Of a DNA stretch of 38,795 nt, positions 25,783-32,765 are shown in pieces. The notes under the pieces are model-generated. The model worked only from the letters and a program-made list of their open reading frames with translations, was not told where the DNA came from and searched no databases. How positions within the stretch are numbered: position 1 is the stretch's first letter; each line of letters begins with the position of its first letter. The stretch is taken from assembly GCF_001073085.1 (NCBI RefSeq), contig NZ_JVFV01000023.1, positions 1-38,795 of the forward strand, given 5' to 3'. The DNA is from Streptococcus pseudopneumoniae. GTDB taxonomy: Bacteria; Bacillota; Bacilli; Lactobacillales; Streptococcaceae. The position numbers were made by a program, and so were the translations under genes.

Positions 25783-26006
25783 TTTTCCCCCACTTTTTCA
25801 AATTTAACAATCATTTTCAATCCAGTTGTTCGCCGGATTTCCTTGTCTGAAGCACCCTCTTTCAATAGCTTCAGAGCAACATCTTCCATGCTACGAAATG
25901 AGCCGATGTACTCATCGTATTCCCCGCATGTTTCGCAGTAATCTGGCTCTTCGTAGCAATCTAGAGTGTACCGGCCGCCTAGGTGGTTTTCGTAGAGATA
26001 GATCAC
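25779..26006 (-). CDS. Small phage protein with CxxC
   Basis: 75 residues; acidic N-terminus with CYEEPDYCETCGEYDEY, then a helix-turn-helix-like stretch (ALKLLKEGASDKEIRRTTGLK) that could be a minimal HTH. Overlaps both neighbours. Function unknown. Confidence 0.7.
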   Translation of the reverse strand: MIYLYENHLGGRYTLDCYEEPDYCETCGEYDEYIGSFRSMEDVALKLLKEGASDKEIRRTTGLKMIVKFEKVGEK

Positions 26007-26839
26007 TAGAATCCTCCAATCAGATCGTTCAGAGTAACGACTGCATTTAGTTTCTTCTGGCTTCTGCAGTAGTCACAATGCCCGCAATTTGTAGGCTTCT
26101 TTTTGCCCTGAATCACGTCCCAAACTTCGACGATTTCGGACTTGATTTTTTCCAAACCTTCCTCAAGCCATTCATCATCGATTTTCAGAATTTCACGGTC
26201 TGGTACGGTTTCTTTGCTGACTGCCACGATGTAAGGTCTAAAATCCTTACCTGTCATTTGTTTTAAAAGTTCACGATACAGACCAAGCTGCCCATGATAC
26301 CCAAAATTCAAAATGTTATTGACTGCAGCGGGAACTCGCTTCTTGAGTTCTGCGCTCCATTCTTCGGCATAGATAGACTTCATGGTTTTTAAATCCACAA
26401 AGTAGCCACGGCTCAGATTAACACTATCTAGCTTACCTTTGACTGGCACTCCTTCAATTTTGCCATAGACAATCAATTCTTTTTGAACTTCATCCGATGA
26501 GTAGCCATGATACAAGCGGTTGAAGCCTTCATCGTCTTTTAGGCTCTCAATCATCTTGTCGCCAATTAGAAAATCGGATTTGAGGTTTCCTTTATTTTTT
26601 CCAGTCTTGGCAAGTAGCTTCTCGCCATTTTCATCCATGAACTGCTGATGCGCTTCTGGACTTTCGAAATAGCTGTGAACGTAGTTTCCGAGGAGCAAGG
26701 GCGTTTCATCCCTCTCCTCGGTCCATTCGCTACTATCCAAAGCGAATGCCTTCGCTTGGCATTGCTGATACCGTTTGAAGCGTGAGTTGGTCAACCAGCT
26801 TGTGTCTCGGTAGTAGTTCTCTTGTGTTAGTTCTTCCAT
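26006..26839 (-). CDS. PD-(D/E)XK nuclease, RecE-like partner of RecT (DUF3799)
   Basis: 277 residues. Core nuclease features: VKGKLDSVNLSRGYFVDLKTMKS (~130-150, the D...DxK signature) and an upstream Glu-rich helix (PLLLGNYVHSYFES). The C-terminus has CGHCDYCRSQKKL (~252), as in Cys-rich YqaJ/RecB-like phage exonucleases. Adjacent to RecT, so it should give the 5'-3' exonuclease of a two-component recombination system. Confidence 0.88.
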   Translation of the reverse strand: MEELTQENYYRDTSWLTNSRFKRYQQCQAKAFALDSSEWTEERDETPLLLGNYVHSYFESPEAHQQFMDENGEKLLAKTGKNKGNLKSDFLIGDKMIESLKDDEGFNRLYHGYSSDEVQKELIVYGKIEGVPVKGKLDSVNLSRGYFVDLKTMKSIYAEEWSAELKKRVPAAVNNILNFGYHGQLGLYRELLKQMTGKDFRPYIVAVSKETVPDREILKIDDEWLEEGLEKIKSEIVEVWDVIQGKKKPTNCGHCDYCRSQKKLNAVVTLNDLIGGF

Positions 26840-26844
26840 GGCTA

Positions 26845-27795
26845 CTACTCCTTAATATTGGTCGTATTCCCCTCAAAGAAGCTGAACTCTTCCAAAACTT
26901 CGCCCGTTTCTTCGTCAAAATCTGGGATCTCATCTGCTGGGTATTCGGTAGAAGCTACCTTGTCAGGATTTGCCGTTTTTTTAGCCGTTTTTGGGGGTGT
27001 TTTGGTTTCTGCGGTAAATTCTCCATCTACCACATTATCGCTCTCTGTGGGCTCGCTAGGAGTTCCTAGGATACCGTCCAATGTTTCAGCAACTGGTTCT
27101 TGAGTGACGTCTTTGATTTCGTTCTTGTTTGAAATTGTACTGTCTGTGTTATCTGCAGCGATAGCTTCCTGCAATTCAGTAGAAAGAGGGGCGTAGGTTG
27201 AAAGCATGTGCTTTAATACAGTTTTACGAGCCATGGCATCAAAATCAGACTGCCATGGACTATATTTACTAGAGAATGACTGACTGTACTTCTTGCCGTG
27301 AGCTTGGACTCGTTCTTTGGTCCAAAAGACAGTCTTTTCAAAACCATTAGCCAATCGCATGAATGCAAAGTAACCAACGACTTTTTCGTTTTCTTTTGGA
27401 ATAGCAGTCATGTCCACTTCAAGATCTTCAGTCAGAGGATTAAACCCTTTATACTGGCTTTCGTAGACCTCTCCAGCGTTTAAACGTGTGACTTGTCCGC
27501 TTCGTTGTGCAAGCTGAATCAATCCTTTATACCCAACTTGGAACTGCGCCTGGTTCTTGTAAGGTACGATGTACGCATAACCAAGACTAGGTTCGATTGG
27601 CAAGTTAAGGACTGCAGCTTTCATAGCAGCGGTCATGATGCTTTCATTGGTAGCTTTAGCTAGTAGGTTGTTATTTGTTACGATGCTAAGTAGACTGGCC
27701 ACGAATTGCTGACCGTTGCCATTTACCACTTCTGAAAATTTCTGTTTCACTGCTGGTGAGTTAAAAAATTGTTTGTGTGTTAGTTCGTTTGTCAT
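26845..27795 (-). CDS. recT: RecT single-strand annealing recombinase
   Basis: 316 residues. RecT family: MTAAMKAAVLNLPIEPSLGYAYIVPY and YKGLIQLAQRSGQVTRLNAGEVY are the hallmark stretches (~55-105). An acidic, Thr/Pro-rich tail follows (~220-316). RecT anneals complementary strands and mediates recombination with the adjacent nuclease. ATGA overlap with the upstream 59-residue gene. Confidence 0.95.
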   Translation of the reverse strand: MTNELTHKQFFNSPAVKQKFSEVVNGNGQQFVASLLSIVTNNNLLAKATNESIMTAAMKAAVLNLPIEPSLGYAYIVPYKNQAQFQVGYKGLIQLAQRSGQVTRLNAGEVYESQYKGFNPLTEDLEVDMTAIPKENEKVVGYFAFMRLANGFEKTVFWTKERVQAHGKKYSQSFSSKYSPWQSDFDAMARKTVLKHMLSTYAPLSTELQEAIAADNTDSTISNKNEIKDVTQEPVAETLDGILGTPSEPTESDNVVDGEFTAETKTPPKTAKKTANPDKVASTEYPADEIPDFDEETGEVLEEFSFFEGNTTNIKE

Positions 27796-27971
27796 TTCTT
27801 TCTTCCTTTCGTCTTCTTAAGGTTCCAATTCTCACGTTTTATACGTCTGTTTTCGTTTTGCAATTTTAAAATAATATTTTGTTGTTCGTTGATAATTTCT
27901 CCGAGTTCTCGGCCGAGATGCATATACTCAGATCTCCAATTGTCGATTTCTTCGTGTAGCTCCTGAATCAT
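27792..27971 (-). CDS. Small coiled-coil phage protein, 59 residues
   Basis: ATG 27971 overlaps the preceding stop, and its TGA overlaps RecT's ATG. MIQELHEEIDNWRSEYMHLG then a heptad pattern (IINEQQNIILKLQNENRRIK) of a coiled coil and a basic end. Function unknown; probably oligomeric. Confidence 0.7.
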   Translation of the reverse strand: MIQELHEEIDNWRSEYMHLGRELGEIINEQQNIILKLQNENRRIKRENWNLKKTKGRKK

Positions 27972-28084
27972 ATTTCATCACCTACATATCGATACTGACC
28001 ACATCCAATATAGATGTACTCGCTAGGGTCAAGTTCTTCTCGTGGTTCAGGCGGTTGCATCATATCTCTATCGTAATCAAACAT
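27968..28084 (-). CDS. Very small acidic protein, 38 residues
   Basis: MFDYDRDMMQPPEPREELDP then EYIYIGCGQYRYVGDEI. ATGTTTGA overlap with the previous gene and ATGA overlap with the next. Family unknown; support comes from coupling and acidic, Tyr-rich composition. Confidence 0.6.
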   Translation of the reverse strand: MFDYDRDMMQPPEPREELDPSEYIYIGCGQYRYVGDEI

Positions 28085-28220
28085 GAGCGTACACCTTCCC
28101 AAGTTCCAGAACTCGCTTCACATATCTGGCCTTTGACGTTAGCCCGAGATCCAGCAATTCGTTTTTTTCTTCATGATTAGCCAAAAGCCATACACGGTTT
28201 TCGAGTTCAATCTTGGTCAT
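28077..28220 (-). CDS. Small phage protein, 47 residues
   Basis: MTKIELENRVWLLANHEEKN followed by LTSKARYVKRVLELGK. Preceded by GAGCAGGAAG and overlapping the gene before. Short helical protein of a type common upstream of RecT in streptococcal phages; function unknown. Confidence 0.65.
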   Translation of the reverse strand: MTKIELENRVWLLANHEEKNELLDLGLTSKARYVKRVLELGKVYAHV

Positions 28221-28476
28221 CTTCCTGCTCCACTTCTTCATCTTCGTTGGCTTCAACTGTGATTTCTAATCGTTCCATGGCTTCATCTACCGACTTGCCG
28301 TCTAAGACGTCCTTGATCATGTGACTTACATCGTGCAACGCTTTAGCTTTAGCTCTCCCTTTTTCACTATCAGGCACTAATCCGATGTCTTGCATAAGTA
28401 GGAATGCTACGCTTGCGTCGTGCATTGCTTTCTGAAGTTGTTTGATTTTTTTGATTGTGCGAATTGCTTTAAACAT
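28207..28476 (-). CDS. Phage hypothetical protein (89 residues)
   Basis: Helical N-terminus (IRTIKKIKQLQKAMHDASVA), central alpha region, then an extremely acidic C-terminus (NEDEEVEQEDDQD). Function unknown. Overlaps the neighbour at each end. The acidic tail might be a partner-binding motif, as in SSB-like proteins (inference only). Confidence 0.72.
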   Translation of the reverse strand: MFKAIRTIKKIKQLQKAMHDASVAFLLMQDIGLVPDSEKGRAKAKALHDVSHMIKDVLDGKSVDEAMERLEITVEANEDEEVEQEDDQD

Positions 28477-28672
28477 ATTTTTCTCCTTGTTCTTTTTCTT
28501 TATAAACTGCCAACTGTCGCTTTAAATCATAGTTTTCTTGCTCGAAAGCAAAGCGACGCTTGCGCTCTTCAAATAGATCGTTCATGAGTTCAATCGCTAC
28601 CTCTCGCCAATCAAGGTTGACTGATTTAATAACCCCTTCAAGTCTGAGTTTTAATTTAGTAAGTAATTTCAT
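28469..28672 (-). CDS. Small basic coiled-coil protein
   Basis: 67 residues: basic N-terminus (MKLLTKLKLRLEGVIK), then helix and coiled coil (EERKRRFAFEQENYDLKRQL). Family unknown. Its start overlaps the previous gene's stop (TAATG). Confidence 0.68.
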   Translation of the reverse strand: MKLLTKLKLRLEGVIKSVNLDWREVAIELMNDLFEERKRRFAFEQENYDLKRQLAVYKEKEQGEKYV

Positions 28673-28833
28673 TAAGCTACATCCTCCTCGTTAGATCGCT
28701 TGTTCATGCCTAGAATGATGTCATAGTACAAATGACCAGCAGGGATGACATATCCTGTTAGATCTTCAACGATTGAGCCGTCTGCCATAATGTTTACAAT
28801 TTTTGGTTTCCATTGCTCTTTTTTATTTTTCAT
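28672..28833 (-). CDS. Small phage protein, 53 residues
   Basis: ATG 28833 with CAAGGAAATT upstream. MKNKKEQWKPKIVNIMADGS then GYVIPAGHLYYDIILGMNK, a pattern seen in many streptococcal phage early regions (xxWKPKIVNIxADGS). Function unknown. Confidence 0.72.
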   Translation of the reverse strand: MKNKKEQWKPKIVNIMADGSIVEDLTGYVIPAGHLYYDIILGMNKRSNEEDVA

Positions 28834-28860
28834 GTTATAATTTCCTTGAATAATTTTGTT

Positions 28861-28890
28861 GAGCGCCTGATTGCCGTCAGGTGCTTTTTG
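28861..28890 (+). terminator. Rightward-facing terminator between early genes
   Basis: On the + strand GCGCCTGA and TCAGGTGC form an 8-bp stem with one G-U pair, followed by TTTTTG. On the - strand that pair is A-C and there is no U-tract, so it faces against the operon. Confidence 0.6.
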
Positions 28891-29064
28891 TTATTTTGAG
28901 AATGTATAAACACATCCCTGCGTTGCGTAATTCATCAACTCGTTCATTTTTCTTGTGAATTGATAATCGTCTGTTTTCAGCAATCGCTCTTTCAGCAAGC
29001 TAGATAGTTGATAGTAATTACTTTCAAAATCATCTATCTGCTGCTTCCGTTCTTCTTTTGTCAA
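28891..29064 (-). CDS. Small phage protein with TTG start, 57 residues
   Basis: TTG 29064 overlaps the stop of the helicase loader gene (TTGA), 11 bases after GGAGG. TKEERKQQIDDFESNYYQLS, then a helical C-terminal half. Weak start but overlap supports coupling. No recognised family. Confidence 0.55.
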   Translation of the reverse strand: MTKEERKQQIDDFESNYYQLSSLLKERLLKTDDYQFTRKMNELMNYATQGCVYTFSK

Positions 29065-29873
29065 AATGGTAAGGTCCTCCTGTCCTCTGCGCTCTCTGGA
29101 TATTTAAATATTAAATCCTTCGCGCCCTTCGCAACCCTACTAATAAGACTCGAATCAAACACTTGTTTCATACCATCACCATTAAGGTTGGTTGTGAAAA
29201 TCGTCTTATCCCTTGCATCTAGCAGAGTGTATAAGAAATCCTTCTTCCATTGAGTTTGATCGCCCTTCCCAAAATCATCCAGAATCAAGTAATCAACCTT
29301 TTTCAGCAAGTCTAGCCATTCGTCCGTTGTCCGTGCATCTGTTCGATTGAAACCACTTTGAATTTTCTGAAACATGGTAGGAACGTTCATAAAGAGCACG
29401 CTCTTAGGATTGTTATTTGCTTTAAAATCGATATTCAACTTCTTAGCAATAGCAATCGCTAGATGTGTCTTTCCTCGGCCTGGTTTGCCAAATATTACCG
29501 TATTCCCTTTGCCGTCTTGAAAATAGTGCCTTGCCACTCTAAGAGCGAAGTTCCTCGCTTCTTCATCCGTCTTATTTGAAACCGTGAAGGTCTTAAAACT
29601 TGCATCCATCATGTCACTTGGCATCAAGCTATTGCGTGCTAACACGTCGAATGTGCTGCTTAGGATTGTCGAGGTGTAGGCTTCACCGACTTTCTTTGCT
29701 TGTTCCCTTGCCATATCTTCACGCTGACATTCAGGGCAAAACGTAGGCTGATAAGGCCCTTTCCGCCCTTTAGCCTTGACTGGTTGTTTGAGCGTCCACA
29801 TGAAGCAAGAGTGTTTCTGGCAAATCTCCTTCTCATTCACATAGTGGATAGGCTCAAGTCCTAATTTTTGCAT
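29061..29873 (-). CDS. DnaC-like helicase loader (AAA+ ATPase)
   Basis: 270 residues. N-terminal Cys-rich part (C18, H21, C23, C46, C49) is a likely zinc site. GKPGRGKTH (129-137) is Walker A, YLILDDFG (195-202) Walker B; sensor-like TTNL follows. Matches phage DnaC/IstB-type loaders that bring the host DnaB/DnaC helicase to the origin. Directly downstream of the initiator. Confidence 0.93.
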   Translation of the reverse strand: MQKLGLEPIHYVNEKEICQKHSCFMWTLKQPVKAKGRKGPYQPTFCPECQREDMAREQAKKVGEAYTSTILSSTFDVLARNSLMPSDMMDASFKTFTVSNKTDEEARNFALRVARHYFQDGKGNTVIFGKPGRGKTHLAIAIAKKLNIDFKANNNPKSVLFMNVPTMFQKIQSGFNRTDARTTDEWLDLLKKVDYLILDDFGKGDQTQWKKDFLYTLLDARDKTIFTTNLNGDGMKQVFDSSLISRVAKGAKDLIFKYPESAEDRRTLPF

Positions 29874-29885
29874 TCAACACCCTTT

Positions 29886-30698
29886 CTAAAACGGTAACGG
29901 ATCGTCGTATTCCTGGAATACAACTCTGTCGCTTCCTGCGTTTGTTCTTCTCGTAGGCTTCTGCCTATTTTCGACCAACTCAGCAGTGACCAGACCTTTC
30001 TGCTTCCAGTCCCTCAAGATGCTGCTGAGATACTTGAAATAAGGCTTACCATTGCCTACACATTCCTTGATTGCTAACTTAATGACTTCTTTGCTATGAT
30101 CTTGCAAGAATGACTTCAAATCCTCAATTTCAAACGGTGTTGGATAACGACCGAACTCTGAAAAAATCCAATCGTGAACAATTCCTAAATCATTCTGTGG
30201 TGGTGCGTCCTCTATTCTATATAAAGAGTTATCACCAGCACCATCTGGTTCATTTAGTCTTGATATATTAGTCTTGATATTATCAGTCTTGATTGACTGT
30301 AATTTTTCCAGTTCTTGACCTGTATTTTTTACAGTTCCGTACTGTAATTTTTCCAGTTCTTGACCTGTATTTTTTACAGTTCCAGAAATATATAATCGAT
30401 TAGGTTTATTTACTCCTTGTCTTTCTTCTTTAATCAATCCGAAGTCTTGTAGTTCTTTCTTTGCTTTAATTACAGTTTTTTCATTGCAATTAAGCAATTC
30501 CATGAACTGCTGGTTTGTAAAGTAGATAAAGACATCTCCGTTTTTGTCATGCCATTTATTTTGAACAGACAATGTACGTCTATCAAAAATCAGCATGTAC
30601 ATAACTTTCGCCCTCAGACTCAAATTCTTGTATTCTTCATCCAGTAACCACTGCGGAAACTGATAGAAAGCGTTGTTCTTTACTTCGCTTATTTTCAA
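29886..30698 (-). CDS. Replication initiator (RepA_N/DnaD-like)
   Basis: 270 residues. Winged-helix RepA_N-like N-terminus (FYQFPQWLLDEEYKNLSLRA, 12-31). A tandem 15-residue repeat (GTVKNTGQELEKLQY twice, ~106-135) is encoded by a 45-bp direct repeat. IKT repeats follow. C-terminal DnaD-like domain (~180-235: FGRYPTPFEIEDLKSFL, YLSSILRDWKQKGL). Such proteins bind the origin, often within their own gene, and recruit the helicase loader. Confidence 0.9.
   Translation of the reverse strand: MKISEVKNNAFYQFPQWLLDEEYKNLSLRAKVMYMLIFDRRTLSVQNKWHDKNGDVFIYFTNQQFMELLNCNEKTVIKAKKELQDFGLIKEERQGVNKPNRLYISGTVKNTGQELEKLQYGTVKNTGQELEKLQSIKTDNIKTNISRLNEPDGAGDNSLYRIEDAPPQNDLGIVHDWIFSEFGRYPTPFEIEDLKSFLQDHSKEVIKLAIKECVGNGKPYFKYLSSILRDWKQKGLVTAELVENRQKPTRRTNAGSDRVVFQEYDDPLPF
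30256..30385. other. Putative replication origin inside the initiator gene
   Basis: Three AGTCTTGAT iterons (30,256, 30,270, 30,285; spacing 14 and 15 bases) in AT-rich DNA, followed directly by two near-perfect 45-bp repeats (30,296-30,340 and 30,341-30,385). The helical phasing and place in the initiator gene resemble known phage origins. Confidence 0.5.
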
Positions 30699-30712
30699 TC
30701 ATTCTTTCTCCT

Positions 30713-30922
30713 TTACTCTTCAAACTTTTCCCACGACTCGCTGATTCGCAACTTCTTATTAATACGAAGCTTCAAGTCATCGCTCCCTTTTCCATCTTTC
30801 AGCAACTGCGTGATGGCTGATGGACTAACACCTACAACAATGGCCAAGTCCGTCTGCGACCATCCACGTTGTTCAATTCGCTCTTTCACAAGCTCGACCC
30901 ATTTACGATGTTGTTGGCTCAT
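30713..30922 (-). CDS. Cro-like HTH protein
   Basis: 69 residues with an AGGAGGAGG ribosome binding site. HTH at SQTDLAIVVGVSPSAITQLLKDG, the Cro/CI fold. It is the first gene of the leftward early operon, opposite the repressor, so a Cro-like role in the lytic switch is likely. Confidence 0.85.
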   Translation of the reverse strand: MSQQHRKWVELVKERIEQRGWSQTDLAIVVGVSPSAITQLLKDGKGSDDLKLRINKKLRISESWEKFEE

Positions 30923-30949
30923 GCGACCTCCTCCTTTTATTTTTAATAG

Positions 30950-31124
30950 AGTTAAAGAGTTAGTAAATTATTTTATAAAACGCTTGACAGTTTTTAGCGT
31001 ATCTGCTAAAATGAAAGCATAATTAAAAACCTTGATAAAACGTTATATCTATCAATTTTCTTGCTCGCCAAAGCTATTTATTTTTAGATAAGTTTTAACT
31101 TCGTTTTTTACTAACTCATTAACT
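30950..31124. repeat. Inverted 18-bp repeat pair in the switch region
   Basis: AGTTAAAGAGTTAGTAAA (30,950-30,967) recurs inverted at 31,107-31,124 with one difference (AGTTAATGAGTTAGTAAA). The pair brackets the rightward promoter. Each holds a GAGTTA-type half-site. May bind the Cro-like protein or loop DNA. Confidence 0.6.
30983..31011 (+). promoter_or_regulatory. Strong rightward promoter, probably for the repressor
   Basis: TTGACA, 17 bases, TAAAAT, with TG-C before the -10. It faces the leftward promoter at 31,135 and gives a leader of about 205 bases before the repressor start. Confidence 0.75.
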
Positions 31125-31188
31125 TACAAAAACTATTTTAGCGTAAACGCGAAATAATGTCAACTACTTTTTGCGTATTTTGTAAAAT
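30991..31188. promoter_or_regulatory. Three operator-like repeats of the lysogeny switch
   Basis: TTTTAGC-N6-GCTAAAA (30,991-31,010), TTTTAGCG-TAAA-CGCGAAA (31,136-31,154) and TTTTTGC...GTAAAA (31,168-31,188) share TTTTwGCGTA. The first two overlap the two promoters; the third overlaps a weak TAAAAT just upstream of the repressor. Confidence 0.65.
31135..31163 (-). promoter_or_regulatory. Leftward early promoter
   Basis: TTGACA, 17 bases, TAAAAT on the - strand. It drives the early operon, starting with the Cro-like gene; the leader is about 200 bases. Confidence 0.78.
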
Positions 31189-31223
31189 ATTTTTTGTCAT
31201 GTCTTAGAAAGGCTGATAAATCA

Positions 31224-31583
31224 ATGTTTTCTACTTTTGAAATCGTAAAAGATTTATGTGAAAAACAAGGGATTTCGCTAAATGCTTTAGAAGATAAGCT
31301 AAAGCTAGGCAAGAATTCTTTGTATGGGTTGAAAAGGAATCAACCGTCTGCTGAACGGCTGCAACAAATCGCCGACTACTTCAACGTATCCACTGACTAT
31401 TTGCTTGGACGGACGGATAATCCTGCTATTGCTAACGCAAAAGAACAATTCTTTTTTGAGGGCAAAGAGGTGGATGTTGAAGAGCTCGCTTCTACTGCTA
31501 TGCGCTTCAATGGTAAACCGCTAACTGAAGAAGACAAAAAAGCAATTCAAAACATAATAGAGATTTATCTTAGAAAACAATAA
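31224..31583 (+). CDS. CI-like repressor (XRE)
   Basis: 119 residues from ATG 31224; an in-frame TTG at 31194 is less likely. N-terminal HTH: ISLNALEDKLKLGKNSLYGLKR, then ADYFNVSTDYLLGRTDN, typical of XRE repressors. The short C-terminal part (from ~75) is not the peptidase S24 type, so it is probably inactivated by the neighbouring ImmA-like protease rather than by RecA-driven self-cleavage. It is first in the rightward lysogeny operon. Confidence 0.88.
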   Translation: MFSTFEIVKDLCEKQGISLNALEDKLKLGKNSLYGLKRNQPSAERLQQIADYFNVSTDYLLGRTDNPAIANAKEQFFFEGKEVDVEELASTAMRFNGKPLTEEDKKAIQNIIEIYLRKQ

Positions 31584-31600
31584 TAAAGGTCGGATTGTTT

Positions 31601-31981
31601 ATGACTGAAAAAGAATTTTCTCAAAATCTAGGTATAGATATAGAGATTTTTGAAGATGGTCTATTTCCAGATGAAGCTTTTTACATTCCAGCTCTCAAAA
31701 CTATGTTTTTGAGCGATTCTATATCTGATGAAAAAAGGGTACAAGTCGCTTTACATGAGATAGGCCATAGAGGTCACACTCCAGAAGCTTATCATCTCTT
31801 TAGGGAGAAATGTGAGCTGGAAGCTAATAGAAATATGATTCATCATCTTATGAAAGCTGAGTTGGATATAGCCGAAGACGCCAATGCATTTAATTATCTA
31901 GTATTTATGGAAAAGTATAATTTAAAAACCATTGCTGATGAAACAATGGTCAAAGAAGAATATTTAGCATTGGTGAATTAG
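31601..31981 (+). CDS. ImmA/IrrE-like metalloprotease
   Basis: 126 residues from ATG 31601 (a TTG at 31595 is also possible). HEIGH (52-56) is the zinc-binding HExxH motif, with a likely third ligand Glu in CELEANR (~72). In ICEBs1 and related elements ImmA cleaves its cognate XRE repressor after DNA damage. Adjacent to the repressor, so the pair probably forms the induction switch. Confidence 0.9.
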   Translation: MTEKEFSQNLGIDIEIFEDGLFPDEAFYIPALKTMFLSDSISDEKRVQVALHEIGHRGHTPEAYHLFREKCELEANRNMIHHLMKAELDIAEDANAFNYLVFMEKYNLKTIADETMVKEEYLALVN

Positions 31982-32039
31982 AAAAGTAAAAAATATGTGC
32001 AACAACCGAACCACAATAAAAGCTGTTAGGAGGTTTCTT

Positions 32040-32636
32040 ATGAAACAAGAAAGTAAAGTTTTAGGGATTTTAGCCATTGTTTTCGGAGCAATCGCTCTTC
32101 TAGGTTCATGGGTCCCGATTATCAATAACATATCGTTTCTATTCGCTATCATAGCCCTTGTATTCGGTATCGTCGGTCTCTTTGTTAACAGAAAAAGAAC
32201 AAAGACACTCGCTATTATCGGTACTATTATTTCAGTAGTATCAATAATTATTGTCCTTGCGACTCAAGCTATGTATGCTAAATCTCTCGATAAAGTTAGT
32301 AAAGATGTAGAACAAGCAGTTAGTTCAGCAAGTTCTTCAATCGAGTCTTCTCAAAAAGAAAAGGACGCTAAATTTAACTGGACAAAAGAGCAGTTTGATG
32401 CACTTGTGACTGGTGATATTGCTAATAGAGGCGCAGGTGGTTCTAACTATGACGATATTGTTAAAGAACACGGTGAACCAAACGATACTACGACGAGCAC
32501 AGTTAATGATCACGAAAACAAAACAATCTCTTACACTTCGATTGGTACTAAATACAAGACTGTTATCCTAACATTTGCAAAACAAGATGACGGAACTTTC
32601 TTGTTGATTACTAAAGTTGGTAACGGTTTGGAATAA
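32040..32636 (+). CDS. Membrane protein with DUF3862-like domain (possible superinfection exclusion)
   Basis: 198 residues from ATG 32040, 6 bases after AGGAGG. Three membrane segments (~7-24, 28-50, 55-75), a Ser-rich linker (~90-110, SSASSSIESSQKEKD), then a BLIP/DUF3862-like outer domain (NWTKEQFDALVTGDI...GGSNYDDIVKEHGEP). Membrane proteins or lipoproteins between repressor and integrase often block entry of related phages (known for Ltp of S. thermophilus TP-J34). Here that role is inferred from place. Confidence 0.75.
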   Translation: MKQESKVLGILAIVFGAIALLGSWVPIINNISFLFAIIALVFGIVGLFVNRKRTKTLAIIGTIISVVSIIIVLATQAMYAKSLDKVSKDVEQAVSSASSSIESSQKEKDAKFNWTKEQFDALVTGDIANRGAGGSNYDDIVKEHGEPNDTTTSTVNDHENKTISYTSIGTKYKTVILTFAKQDDGTFLLITKVGNGLE

Positions 32637-32651
32637 AAAAACAACAAAAAA

Positions 32652-32691
32652 GCCCCACGCTCTCAAACTTTGGCGAGTCTGAGCGTGAGGC
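32652..32691 (-). terminator. Leftward-facing terminator upstream of integrase
   Basis: - strand GCCTCACGCTC pairs with GAGCGTGGGGC (one mismatch), followed by TTTTTTGTTGTTTTTTT. There is no U-tract on the + strand. It would stop transcripts coming from the right (comG side). Confidence 0.7.
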
Positions 32692-32698
32692 AATTAGG

Positions 32699-32759
32699 AT
32701 AGTAAAAGGCATTAAAAAGCCCTTTTTACTATACCCTATTTTATCAAAAAGGGGGTATA
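32699..32759 (+). promoter_or_regulatory. Integrase leader with competing hairpins
   Basis: ATAGTAAAAGG / CCTTTTTACTAT is followed by TATACCC (32,730) pairing with GGGTATA (32,753), which covers the integrase ribosome binding site AAAGGGGG. The two stems share bases. May regulate integrase translation. Confidence 0.45.
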
Positions 32760-32765
32760 AAATCA

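Noticed and set aside
31194..31223. Upstream TTG start for the CI-like repressor
   Set aside because: No suitable ribosome binding site and it lies in the operator region; ATG 31224 begins the conserved HTH protein.
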